Positions 6,362 through 13,368 of a DNA stretch of 13,368 nucleotides are shown in pieces. The translations under genes and the position numbers were made by a program. Origin of the DNA: JBCCCJ01 sp039029315 (GTDB lineage: Bacteria > Bacteroidota > Bacteroidia > J057); contig JBCCGK010000180.1 of NCBI GenBank assembly GCA_039029315.1, positions 1-13,368 of the forward strand, in the 5' to 3' direction. Under the pieces are notes generated by a model. That model searched no databases, had not been told where the DNA came from, and worked only from the letters and a program-made list of their open reading frames with translations. The first letter of the stretch is position 1. Every line of letters starts with the position of its first letter.

Positions 6362-8701
6362 CTATTTTTTCCTTTCCAAGGTAATGGTCACATTGATACA
6401 ATACCAATCATCTGTAGCCGAAGCTCGCTTTACACCTGTACTTTCCCGCGAATATCTGGTTGATTTGATTCCATCCTGAGTCAAGACATCCTTGTCTATC
6501 TCTTCTTTGGCAATGAGCAATTTATAGCGGAAGATTTTTTTGTATTCGTCTATCTCCAGCAGAAGTGGACTTAGCGTTCGAAGTTGCACGCCTTCCTTCT
6601 TAGTAGGATTTTCCAATCGGAAATCTGTGATGGGTACGATAGAACAATCACTGTTAAAATCGTACAAATAGACATATACATTTTTTTGGTTGCAGTGTAG
6701 CCGTATATAACTCAATACCGCATCTTTTTCGTTGGTATTCAAGTCCATGTCATTGCCATGCCTGATCAGATTCTCTTCATTAACAAACAGATGAATCTCC
6801 TTGGAATCATGCACCTTCATGCCTTGTATGACCTTTTCTTTCTCCTCGAATATATCGGGACAATCGGCCTTTTCCCACTGCAAATAATCCATCGTCATCA
6901 CATCCATCCGACAGCTAGATCTGAGTTTGGATCGTTTGTTGTTTAAGGCAAACAGTCGTTTCCAACGGATAATTTTCTCAATATTGGCTTTTACAACCAT
7001 CAAGCTGGCGTCTCCGATATGTGGAATGCTGATCCAGGCTTGTTGTTCCATGAAATCCTTCAGGATAAACGTTCCTTTTTCATCCACAAAAATCTCTACT
7101 TCAGGGGTTTCTTCTTTGTCTTTCTCAGTGGTTAGATAGATACTCAGGTTTTCCAATTCGAGATCATCAGCATCCAACTTTTTTTGCCAGCCATCTGTCA
7201 GGTCTATGATGCTTTTATTCACCGCAGTCGAATCAGTCGCTGCTTCTTCATCCCTATGAATCCATATATACTTCGGCTCCGCTGGCAGGCTGACAATTTC
7301 TCCCACGTATGCTTCCTCGCTTTCGTCTTTGCCATTGACATTCTTGCGCCACAGGATAGACAAGTCCAATCGGCTGTCCTGCATGCCAACTTTGCGAATG
7401 ACCGCATCACCGACATGTTCATTTCCTTTCACTTTGAAGATTCGAATGGCCACTTTCTCCGCAGAACGTATCGGCAAGCCATGTATCGCCCCGCATCTCA
7501 CATACCAGAGTCTGCCTTTCTTGAGCAGTTCATATCGACCTGGTTTTCCCAAAGCCCAGCCTTCTAATACGGCAGAATAGGCATTGAATCCCCCGATTGT
7601 CTCAAATTGAGGGGTTTGGATATGTCTTCTGATCTTTGCCTCAGCAATTGACTGAACACGGGCTTGCCGAAAAAGGTCCAAATAATTCATACACTGTCCG
7701 GCATTCATTCCTGCTGTTAGACGGGAAATTATGCTTTGGGTAAAAATGCCACCATGGGACAAGTCGCCTGCTTCTTCCAGATTGGTACAAGCTGAGATGA
7801 GGAGATGTTTGGAAGTAGGAATATCTAGTTTTCCCTGCTCATGGAGTCGCTGGTAGTATCCTTTGCTTTCTCCATTCTTGCGGTAATAGGAATTCAGACT
7901 CCTGACTTTACCGAACTGCGCCGCATCCTCTCTGGTCATGCTCCCGATCCAGTCATGACTTCTTGTGGTCAGCTCAGATTCTTTGAGATTCCGGGTTCCT
8001 GAACCAGAATGACAACAATCAAGTGTAACCAATATATGGGGGTGGTCAATTCCCTTGCGGGGAACTGTGGCATGGATCTCTGAGATCATCGCTGCTAGCT
8101 CCTTGTCAGCCAATAGCACGCCTTTCAGAGTTCCTGCTGGATTATAGCACAAGAGTGTCTGGTCCTTTCCATCCGGAACCAAAGAAGGAAGGGGATTTCC
8201 CTCTGGGTCTTTCGGGCGAATAAAGGCTTCAGCAGTATGTTGTTCGGTTCCATGTCCACTGAAATGTAACCAGAAAGAATCTCCACTATTGGCGTTCTGG
8301 TTTAGCATATGTTGCCCAAATGCTTCCATGATGTTCTCATAGGAAGCTTCGGCATTGGTCAGGATTTTTAGTTTGAGGAATTCGCCTTCATAGGATTTAT
8401 TCACAGACTCTGAATTCCGAATTGGGATCAGATTGTCACCTTTGGGTATTCCCTTGCCAAAATGGGGATGCACTGACAAATATTCCACGATGGTATTGAC
8501 ATCCTTGACACATCCCTTCAGATTTCTGACTTTGCCTTCATAGTAGTTGATCCCAATCAATAAGGCAAACAGACGTACATGTTTCGAATTCGATTGGTCT
8601 CTTGCCGTGTCTGGCAGCAATTGGTCCACAGTCGAAGGATGCCCGCTGGACTCCTCTGAGGAGGATGGAGATACAGGCTGCGTGTTGGGCGATTTGCTCA
8701 T
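6362..8701 (-). CDS. Caspase-fold (peptidase C14) protein with long C-terminal region
   Basis: The protein has 779 residues from ATG 8701. Residues 1-40 are rich in Ser, Pro and acidic residues and look disordered. The peptidase domain (about 41-380) starts with HVRLFALLIGINYYEG, continues with LKGCVKDV, and carries His150 in WLHFSGHG and Cys230 in VTLDCCHSGSG. Both catalytic positions are intact and the preceding Asp228 is conserved. ISACTNLEEAGDLSHGGIFT (about 302-321) fits the next conserved strand and the substrate-pocket region of bacterial caspases. The C-terminal 390 residues look like beta-rich domains; VYVYLYDFNSDCSIVPI (675-691) resembles the DUF4384-type domain often fused to bacterial caspases. 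No signal peptide or membrane segment is visible. It is the first gene of the three-gene caspase/WD40 operon and has its own upstream spacer. Substrate specificity cannot be read; characterised orthocaspases cut after Arg or Lys. Confidence 0.92.
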   Translation of the reverse strand: MSKSPNTQPVSPSSSEESSGHPSTVDQLLPDTARDQSNSKHVRLFALLIGINYYEGKVRNLKGCVKDVNTIVEYLSVHPHFGKGIPKGDNLIPIRNSESVNKSYEGEFLKLKILTNAEASYENIMEAFGQHMLNQNANSGDSFWLHFSGHGTEQHTAEAFIRPKDPEGNPLPSLVPDGKDQTLLCYNPAGTLKGVLLADKELAAMISEIHATVPRKGIDHPHILVTLDCCHSGSGTRNLKESELTTRSHDWIGSMTREDAAQFGKVRSLNSYYRKNGESKGYYQRLHEQGKLDIPTSKHLLISACTNLEEAGDLSHGGIFTQSIISRLTAGMNAGQCMNYLDLFRQARVQSIAEAKIRRHIQTPQFETIGGFNAYSAVLEGWALGKPGRYELLKKGRLWYVRCGAIHGLPIRSAEKVAIRIFKVKGNEHVGDAVIRKVGMQDSRLDLSILWRKNVNGKDESEEAYVGEIVSLPAEPKYIWIHRDEEAATDSTAVNKSIIDLTDGWQKKLDADDLELENLSIYLTTEKDKEETPEVEIFVDEKGTFILKDFMEQQAWISIPHIGDASLMVVKANIEKIIRWKRLFALNNKRSKLRSSCRMDVMTMDYLQWEKADCPDIFEEKEKVIQGMKVHDSKEIHLFVNEENLIRHGNDMDLNTNEKDAVLSYIRLHCNQKNVYVYLYDFNSDCSIVPITDFRLENPTKKEGVQLRTLSPLLLEIDEYKKIFRYKLLIAKEEIDKDVLTQDGIKSTRYSRESTGVKRASATDDWYCINVTITLERKK

Positions 8702-8747
8702 GACATGGGGGCTTAGAGGAATGGTGAAAGTTACCCATTAGACGCAA

Positions 8748-8779
8748 AAAAACTATATAAATCAATGTTTTTCTTGAAA
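8748..8779 (-). promoter_or_regulatory. Possible Bacteroidota-type promoter of the caspase operon
   Basis: Read on the minus strand, TTTC (8779-8776) is followed after 20 bases by TAGTTTTT (8755-8748). This approximates the -33 TTTG and -7 TAnnTTTG elements of Bacteroidota. It lies about 50 bp upstream of the caspase ATG in an A/T-rich stretch. The match is imperfect and such matches are frequent in A/T-rich DNA. Confidence 0.25.
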
Positions 8780-8922
8780 CTCCTCTTTCACCTTCCACTC
8801 CCCTCTTAGCATGAAGGGATTCGCGAGACTCTCATCAGTTCGAGGGAGGTTGACGCTTTATCCGCCACCCTCCTTCTCTATGGATATCGATGGTTAGATC
8901 AAGAGGAAGGCCCATACAATTG

Positions 8923-8940
8923 CCTGTCCGTCCTGTCCGT
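8923..8940. repeat. Perfect 9-bp tandem duplication
   Basis: CCTGTCCGT occurs twice in direct succession (8923-8931 and 8932-8940), just past the stop codon of the amidase gene. It may be a slippage product; no function is apparent. Confidence 0.7.
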
Positions 8941-8952
8941 GAATGCTTCAGA

Positions 8953-10686
8953 TTAAATATCTACCTCTGGACCGTCAGGACCATATTGGTCAGCATCCTG
9001 GTTGCCATATTCAAATGCGGCTCTTTCAGCCTGAATTTCTTCCTTGGTTCTGATCTGTGGCCCGCCAAACAAGCTTCTTGCTCCGATCGTATGCTTTCTC
9101 TCAAATGCAGGTGCTTGTACACCTTCAATAACTCTGTCCCAATCGAAAGCAGGTCCAAGATCCCATTTACCTGATTCTGGTCCTGGTGCAAGGCGGTAAT
9201 TGACATGGGAGCAAATCCCAAACGTCACAGCTTCGGCATCATTGGGGAATTGGGTATAGCGAGGAATCTGGTCCCATTGGCCTTGGGCTTCCTTGTCAGG
9301 ATCTCCAGGAACAAAGGTTTTGGGGATATTGAATTCATTTGTCAGGTAGCGGAGCATCACAATGATGGATTCATATTGCTCTTCTGTAAAAGAGGCGTAG
9401 TACTTATGGAAACGATAGGGTTTGGGAAGTTCGACATAAGCGTCTTTGTCTTCCATGCTGCAATACACCTGATTATAGAGGGTCATGAGTTTTCCTGCAT
9501 GCTCACCTTTTCCTTCCCTGAGCCACCCAAAATTCGAAACCTCAATTCCGATGGATCGCGCACTCCCAAGTTTAGGATTGACCACCTCATTGGCTCCCAA
9601 ATGATTGGACCATTCTTGCGGGGCAAACAGTTGATAAATGGTTCCATCACGTCCCAGGACATAGGCTGTAGACACATGATAATTTTCCTTGGACAGGGTT
9701 CTCAAATCCCCCTCGGCTACCCCAACTGTGTGGTGAAGCACGATCTGTGTTTTGGGTTTGTTATCCTTATGTCCTTCAGGATAACAAAAACTACTGATTG
9801 GCTTGTCTTTCCCTTTTCGGAATTTGGTAACGGAAACATAATCCATTTCCAGTTCTTCGCCTTTGATTTTATACATGTCTTCCCGGAATTCATACTTGTA
9901 TCTTCGCCAGACCTGATCCTTGATTTTGTTGCCCTTTTTATCTTTCAATGGGAGAATTTCGTCAAAAGGTGTTTCTTCTCCTGGCTTCATTTTGGCGACG
10001 TCCTTATATACTTCTAATCTGGATTTTTGTCGGAGGTTTTTGACCTTTTTAAATTTCCCTTCGTTTTTGATGGGATATCGCTCCCCAAATTTCCCTATGC
10101 CGCTACTGCGAACAGCATTTTTCCATCCGCTGCCAAAACCAGCTCTGAATGTATCCATGATCTTCTGGATCAATGATTCAGGGACTTCTTCTCCATTGGT
10201 TTGTACGCCCACCTTTGCTGCAAAATTGCGTACTGCGGTAGCGGTTCCATCTCCAAATTCCCCATCGACTACTAATTGTGCATCCTTGTCTGCTACATTC
10301 AGCAGATGTTGGAAAGAAGCAGCAAGCGGGTTTTTCAGCTTGCTTTTTTTCAGTCGGTTGAGTCGATTTCTTTCTATGGCAAGTTGCAATACACGCAAAT
10401 CCGCCACGACTTCGTATTTCTCAACAATTTTTTCAGCCATTTGCTTACTGACGACTTCTCCATCACTGTCTATCTCATTGTTTGCAGCAAAAGCAATTAC
10501 GGCTCCTGTTGTGCCACCGAAATAAGCGCCATCTGCCTTAAATTCAGCCCAATTCATATCTTCTCCATATCCCAATTCATACAGGGCAGTCTGAAGAGAC
10601 CGAATCGAGTCCTTGTCTTTAGAGCCTTTTCTGAGTTTTTTTTCAACTTCGTTTTGTTGGATGAGGGTTTTGATTCTATCGATCAT
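8953..10686 (-). CDS. N-acetylmuramoyl-L-alanine amidase with two N-terminal peptidoglycan-binding-like domains (paralogue 2)
   Basis: The protein has 577 residues. ATG 10686 is chosen because alignment with the paralogue at 11083-12813 begins exactly there (MIDRIKTLI versus MIDTIKTLI), although the frame is open to 10887. Two PG_binding-like repeats are seen: about 26-92 (LQTALYELGY...FKADGAYFGGTT) and about 119-180 (FQHLLN...VDGEFGDGTATAVRNF). A basic linker runs to about 312. The amidase_2 domain (about 313-520) has IVLHHT (His318/319), SIGIEVSNFGW with Glu382, ICSHVNYR with His494 and GKWDLGP with Asp509, the expected zinc-ligand set and catalytic Glu. The enzyme would cut the amide bond between MurNAc and L-Ala in peptidoglycan. 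No signal peptide is visible, so how it reaches the wall is unknown. The tail ends DQYGPDGPEVDI, nearly as in the paralogue. It lies 251 bp upstream of the caspase gene, same strand. Confidence 0.9.
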   Translation of the reverse strand: MIDRIKTLIQQNEVEKKLRKGSKDKDSIRSLQTALYELGYGEDMNWAEFKADGAYFGGTTGAVIAFAANNEIDSDGEVVSKQMAEKIVEKYEVVADLRVLQLAIERNRLNRLKKSKLKNPLAASFQHLLNVADKDAQLVVDGEFGDGTATAVRNFAAKVGVQTNGEEVPESLIQKIMDTFRAGFGSGWKNAVRSSGIGKFGERYPIKNEGKFKKVKNLRQKSRLEVYKDVAKMKPGEETPFDEILPLKDKKGNKIKDQVWRRYKYEFREDMYKIKGEELEMDYVSVTKFRKGKDKPISSFCYPEGHKDNKPKTQIVLHHTVGVAEGDLRTLSKENYHVSTAYVLGRDGTIYQLFAPQEWSNHLGANEVVNPKLGSARSIGIEVSNFGWLREGKGEHAGKLMTLYNQVYCSMEDKDAYVELPKPYRFHKYYASFTEEQYESIIVMLRYLTNEFNIPKTFVPGDPDKEAQGQWDQIPRYTQFPNDAEAVTFGICSHVNYRLAPGPESGKWDLGPAFDWDRVIEGVQAPAFERKHTIGARSLFGGPQIRTKEEIQAERAAFEYGNQDADQYGPDGPEVDI

Positions 10687-10690
10687 TTTT

Positions 10691-10723
10691 TCAGGGTTAA
10701 TTGAGTGTAACAGATATGGATGG
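10691..10723 (-). promoter_or_regulatory. Leader boxes shared with the paralogous amidase gene
   Basis: On the minus strand CCATCCATAT (10723-10714) is followed by TAACCCTGA (10699-10691), which ends four bases before the ATG. The paralogue has the same two boxes at almost the same distances (12851-12842 and 12826-12818). Conservation outside the coding region suggests a shared promoter, operator or translation-initiation element, or simply a recent duplication. Confidence 0.5.
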
Positions 10724-10808
10724 ACTTTCCCGTAACAGCCTATTTCCCATCCGAAAGTCTGTAATACATCCCCTGAATGTAAAATGGTTATCAGTGGATG
10801 GTATTTTT

Positions 10809-10840
10809 CTATTTCGCATGAGACTCTATTTCGCATGAGA
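10809..10840. repeat. Two 15-bp direct repeats upstream of amidase paralogue 2
   Basis: CTATTTCGCATGAGA occurs at 10809-10823 and again at 10826-10840, perfectly repeated with a 17-bp period. The pair lies about 125-155 bp upstream of the amidase ATG. It could be a regulator site pair or a slippage duplication. I do not see it upstream of the other amidase. Confidence 0.65.
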
Positions 10841-10970
10841 TAATGAGACAAAAGCCAATTGGACTCAAGAAAGGGACACTCCTCCATTCATGAAACATGC
10901 TCAGGGTATTGGGCAGCTTTGAGGTGGTAGGCGGCAGCATATTGGGAGAATTGGTCAGAGGCGGACATAC

Positions 10971-11008
10971 TGAAGCCTGTTCTTCTCGTAAGAAAAGAAC
11001 AGGCTTCA
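10971..11008 (-). terminator. Perfect 14-bp hairpin downstream of the first amidase gene
   Basis: TGAAGCCTGTTCTT (10971-10984) and AAGAACAGGCTTCA (10995-11008) are perfect complements around a 10-nt loop. The hairpin lies about 75 bp past the stop of the amidase gene and would separate its transcript from the next one. Neither side has a T-run, so it may be a processing or transcript-stabilising hairpin instead of an intrinsic terminator. Confidence 0.45.
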
Positions 11009-11082
11009 CATACTATTCAATATCAAGTAATCAGGAGACTATCAGCGGGGATTCCTCCTGAATCTCGGCTTCTTTTGCGGGA

Positions 11083-12813
11083 TCAAATGTGGACCTCTGG
11101 ACCATCAGGGCCGTATTGATCGGGATCTTCATTGCCGTAGTCAAAGGCCGAACGAGACGCAATGACCTCATCCTGTGTCCGAATTTCTGGCCCACCGAAG
11201 AGTCCACCGATGGCACGACCAAGTAGGGTTTGTTTTCGTTCGAAGGTGGGTGCTTGAAGCCCATCCATCACTTTTTTCCATTCGAATGCTGGCCCAAGGT
11301 CCCATTTACCAGCGTTGGAACTGATCGCCAGACGATAGTTGACATGAGAACAGATACCGGCTTCTTGCGCCTTGGCATCATTGGCAAACTGATTGTATAG
11401 CGGGATCTGGTCCCAGGCTCCGGCATCATGCTTTGCAAGATCAAGTCCTGGAAAGGTTTTGGGAACCTTAAATTCCTTGGTCAAATATCGCAGCATGACA
11501 ATGACCGACTCATATTGCTCCTCCGTAAAGGTTGCATAGTACTTGTGGAAGCGGTAGGGCTGAGGCAGTTCGACATAGGCATCGGTGTCCTCTTTGCTAC
11601 AATACACCTGGTTGTACAAAGTGAGTAGTTTGCCTGCATTTTTTCCCGTTCCCTCTTTCAACCAACCATAGTTACAAATCTCAATCCCCACAGCTCTCTT
11701 GCTTCCTGTCTTATTGCCCACTACTTCATTTTTTCCCAAATGATAGGACCATTGATGTGGAGAAAACATTTGGTAGATGGTACCGTCCCGACCAAGAACA
11801 TAGGCCGTAGAGACGTGATAATCTTCTTTGCTCAGCGTTCGGAGATCTCCCGCTGCCAATCCGATGGTATGGTGCAGGACGATTTGTGTTTTGGGAGAGG
11901 TCTCCTGAAAACAAAAACTGCTGACAGGGTCGGATTTTCCATCCCGAAACTTTGTCACTTCCACATAATCCATTTCCAACTCTTCCCCAGGGATTTTGTG
12001 CACAGCTTCCTTGAATTCATAGCGATAGGGTCGATATACCTGATCCTTGATTTTATTCCCATTTCTGTCTTTCAATGGAAGAATCTTGTCTACCGAACTG
12101 CTTTCTCCTGCCTTCATCTTGGCCAGATCCTTATAGAGTTCCAGGCCAGACTTGTTTCTCAATTTCTCTACCTTGGAGAACTTGCCCTTATTGGATTCAG
12201 GAAAAAGATCATAGTATTTGCCCACCCCACTGTTCCGCTTGGCATTGAACCATCCTTTTCCCAAGCCAGGAATGAATTTATCGATGAGCTTATCCGCAAG
12301 AGAAGCATCAATCGCGTCTCCATTCGTATTGATTCCTACTTTGGAAGCGAAGTTTTTGACTGCAGTCACTGTTCCTCCACCGAAGAATCCATCCACTTTC
12401 AGGGAGGCCCCGGAAGCAGCGTTCAGTAGATGTTGGAGAGAGGCAGCCAGAGGGTTCTTACTATTGCTTTTTTTCAACTCGGCAAGAAGCTTGGCATCTA
12501 CCGCTTTTTTGAGTGCTCGGAGATCAGAAATGGTGTCGTATTTTTCGACTATTTTCTCCGCCATTGTCTTGCTGACTTCATTTCCAGAGAGGGTTCCCAT
12601 TTCATTATTGGCAGCGAAGGCCTTTACTGCATTGGCTGTGCTCCCTCCATAGTCTCCATCAGCCTTGAATTTGTCCCAATTCAGTTCTTCGCCATAGCCC
12701 AATTCATAAAGCGCTGTCTGTAGCGAGATTATCGATGATTTGTCAGTGGAAGCCCTTTTGAGCGTCTGTTCTACTTTGTTTTGAGAGATGAGAGTCTTGA
12801 TGGTGTCGATCAT
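11083..12813 (-). CDS. N-acetylmuramoyl-L-alanine amidase with two N-terminal peptidoglycan-binding-like domains (paralogue 1)
   Basis: The protein has 576 residues from ATG 12813. PG_binding-like repeats lie at about 26-94 (LQTALYELGY, FKADGDYGGSTANAVKAF) and about 120-180 (LQHLLN, VDGFFGGGTVTAVKNF). A linker of about 125 residues, rich in Lys and Arg, follows. The amidase_2 domain (about 308-515) contains IVLHHT (His314/315), AVGIEICNYGW with Glu378, ICSHVNYR with His490 and GKWDLGP with Asp505, so zinc binding and catalysis look intact. It aligns end to end with the second amidase, about 60-70% identical by eye. The N-terminus is helical and polar with no signal peptide, unusual for a wall hydrolase; phage-like release, a dedicated secretion system or intracellular storage are options. 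The tail ends DQYGPDGPEVHI. It is the first gene of the minus-strand array. Confidence 0.9.
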   Translation of the reverse strand: MIDTIKTLISQNKVEQTLKRASTDKSSIISLQTALYELGYGEELNWDKFKADGDYGGSTANAVKAFAANNEMGTLSGNEVSKTMAEKIVEKYDTISDLRALKKAVDAKLLAELKKSNSKNPLAASLQHLLNAASGASLKVDGFFGGGTVTAVKNFASKVGINTNGDAIDASLADKLIDKFIPGLGKGWFNAKRNSGVGKYYDLFPESNKGKFSKVEKLRNKSGLELYKDLAKMKAGESSSVDKILPLKDRNGNKIKDQVYRPYRYEFKEAVHKIPGEELEMDYVEVTKFRDGKSDPVSSFCFQETSPKTQIVLHHTIGLAAGDLRTLSKEDYHVSTAYVLGRDGTIYQMFSPHQWSYHLGKNEVVGNKTGSKRAVGIEICNYGWLKEGTGKNAGKLLTLYNQVYCSKEDTDAYVELPQPYRFHKYYATFTEEQYESVIVMLRYLTKEFKVPKTFPGLDLAKHDAGAWDQIPLYNQFANDAKAQEAGICSHVNYRLAISSNAGKWDLGPAFEWKKVMDGLQAPTFERKQTLLGRAIGGLFGGPEIRTQDEVIASRSAFDYGNEDPDQYGPDGPEVHI

Positions 12814-13205
12814 AGGATCAGGGTTACAATATGAAAATTATATATGGATGGTTTTTTGAAATCTTCTAGCCCCATTTATTTGTTTGATTCGACCGAATGT
12901 CAGTTCATGGGGGATATTCATACCTGTTTCAAATATGAAGAAATGAAAAAATCAGGCTACAAATGAATAGGGAAAGATCTTCAATCAAGGTGAAAGGGTG
13001 GCTGACATAGGTCAACTACGTGTCAAGACAAAATTCAATTTCAATGGAAAGATCAATGGCAATGAGATATTGTTTGAATGGTTCAATGCAATTGAGAACC
13101 AATGAATACGTAACATTCATTCTGTCCAACGACCTATCTAAATACGCCAATTATTATATAATTTGAAAATTTGAATCGATAAAGGCTTAAGGAAGAGAAA
13201 GAATC
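12814..13205. other. A/T-rich upstream region of amidase paralogue 1
   Basis: The region holds the amidase leader and probable promoter. It also holds one short plus-strand frame (GTG 12998 to TGA 13105, 35 residues) with protein-like composition, including KTKFNFNGKINGNEILFEWF. That frame has no ribosome binding site and no family I recognise, so it may be a gene remnant. Nothing else is supported. Confidence 0.45.
12818..12861 (-). promoter_or_regulatory. Leader boxes and possible promoter of amidase paralogue 1
   Basis: On the minus strand CCATCCATAT (12851-12842) and TAACCCTGA (12826-12818) repeat the boxes of the second amidase gene, again ending four bases before the ATG. TTTC (12861-12858), 17 bases and TAATTTTC (12840-12833) weakly resemble a Bacteroidota -33/-7 pair. 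The promoter part is tentative. Confidence 0.4.
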
Positions 13206-13368
13206 AGAGACTGTTTGGGTTTGTTATGCAGGAATTGTTATAGGTTATTTTTTTGACTATTGAGGCGCGCAAACCAGAATTTAGCCGAGCTAAATGAGGA
13301 TTTGTGCAACGAACAAAGGCGAAAAAAGAGCCATAACAAAACTACCGGAACAAATTCAAACAGTCTCT
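13206..13368. mobile_element. 163-bp element with terminal inverted repeats (MITE-like or solo IS ends)
   Basis: The left end AGAGACTGTTTGGGTTTGTT (13206-13225) is the inverted copy of the right end at 13349-13368 with two mismatches. The interior has no transposase and contains a hairpin with 7-bp perfect arms ATTTAGC/GCTAAAT (13279-13295), extended by GCGCAAA/TTTGTGC. This is the form of a miniature inverted-repeat element mobilised in trans. Ends beginning GAGACTGTTT recall IS5-type elements of Bacteroidota, but that family link is from memory. The window stops at the last base of the repeat, so the target duplication cannot be checked. Confidence 0.65.

Larger units (their letters stand above)
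8702..8952. other. Spacer between amidase paralogue and caspase operon
   Basis: This non-coding spacer of about 250 bp should contain the promoter of the caspase operon (see 8748-8779) and the end of the amidase transcript. A GGAGG...CCTCC dyad on the minus strand near 8843-8877 is imperfect and has no T-run. No small gene is convincing. Confidence 0.5.
10687..11082. other. Spacer between the two amidase paralogues
   Basis: The spacer of 396 bp carries, in minus-strand order, the perfect hairpin (11008-10971), a direct repeat (10840-10809) and the leader boxes (10723-10691). The in-frame extension upstream of ATG 10686 and a short minus-strand frame at 10809-11009 look like chance open frames, because the paralogue does not share them. 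Confidence 0.55.

Noticed and set aside
6339..6407. TTG start of the triple-caspase gene overlapping the upstream caspase gene
   Set aside because: ATG 6338 gives a 23-bp gap and retains the whole first caspase domain; the extra residues are encoded in antiphase to the end of the upstream gene.
8843..8877. GGAGG/CCTCC dyad as a terminator of the second amidase gene
   Set aside because: The stem needs a bulge and a mismatch and lacks a T-run.
10687..10887. 67-residue in-frame N-terminal extension of the second amidase
   Set aside because: The paralogue aligns from ATG 10686, the extension has no counterpart there, and the shared leader boxes fall inside it.
10809..11009. 66-residue minus-strand frame between the amidases
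   Set aside because: It overlaps the perfect hairpin and direct repeat, has low-complexity content, and resembles no family.
1..13368. CRISPR array, tRNA or rRNA genes
   Set aside because: No regularly spaced repeats and no recognisable cloverleaf or rRNA sequence were seen on either strand.

Overview
The window looks like accessory DNA from a Bacteroidota genome, probably a Saprospiraceae- or Cytophagales-like lineage. Base composition is moderate, ribosome binding sites are absent or weak, -7 elements look like TAnnTTTG, and multi-domain caspase, TPR and WD40 proteins are typical of that group. The lineage is an inference; no marker gene is present. Both edges fall in mobile-element sequence: the end of an IS1595-type transposase on the left, and a 163-bp element with terminal inverted repeats on the right that stops exactly at the last base.

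Layout. Positions 1-637 (+ strand) hold the transposase remnant, running directly into an immunity-like gene (Imm35/YrhB-type domain plus an L7/L12 C-terminal-like segment) that lacks a convincing start codon. Positions 638-932 are non-coding, with a long imperfect hairpin and a short tandem repeat. Everything from 933 to 12813 reads on the minus strand. In transcription order this is: a peptidoglycan-binding/amidase gene (12813-11083); its paralogue (10686-8953); a caspase-fold peptidase with intact His/Cys (8701-6362); a 1141-residue protein with three caspase-fold domains, only the first of which keeps both catalytic residues (6338-2913); and a TPR plus seven-repeat WD40 protein (2855-933). 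The last three are 23 and 57 bp apart and should form one operon.

How it may work together (inference). The caspase/pseudocaspase/WD40-TPR operon resembles the regulated conflict systems described for bacterial caspases, in which propeller and TPR parts sense or scaffold and the protease is the effector. Two signal-less peptidoglycan amidases lie directly upstream on the same strand. Each has a long basic linker before the catalytic domain, and they share leader boxes and a conserved C-terminal tail. A protease-triggered cell-wall lysis module is therefore possible, but nothing in the sequence proves that the amidases and caspases act together.
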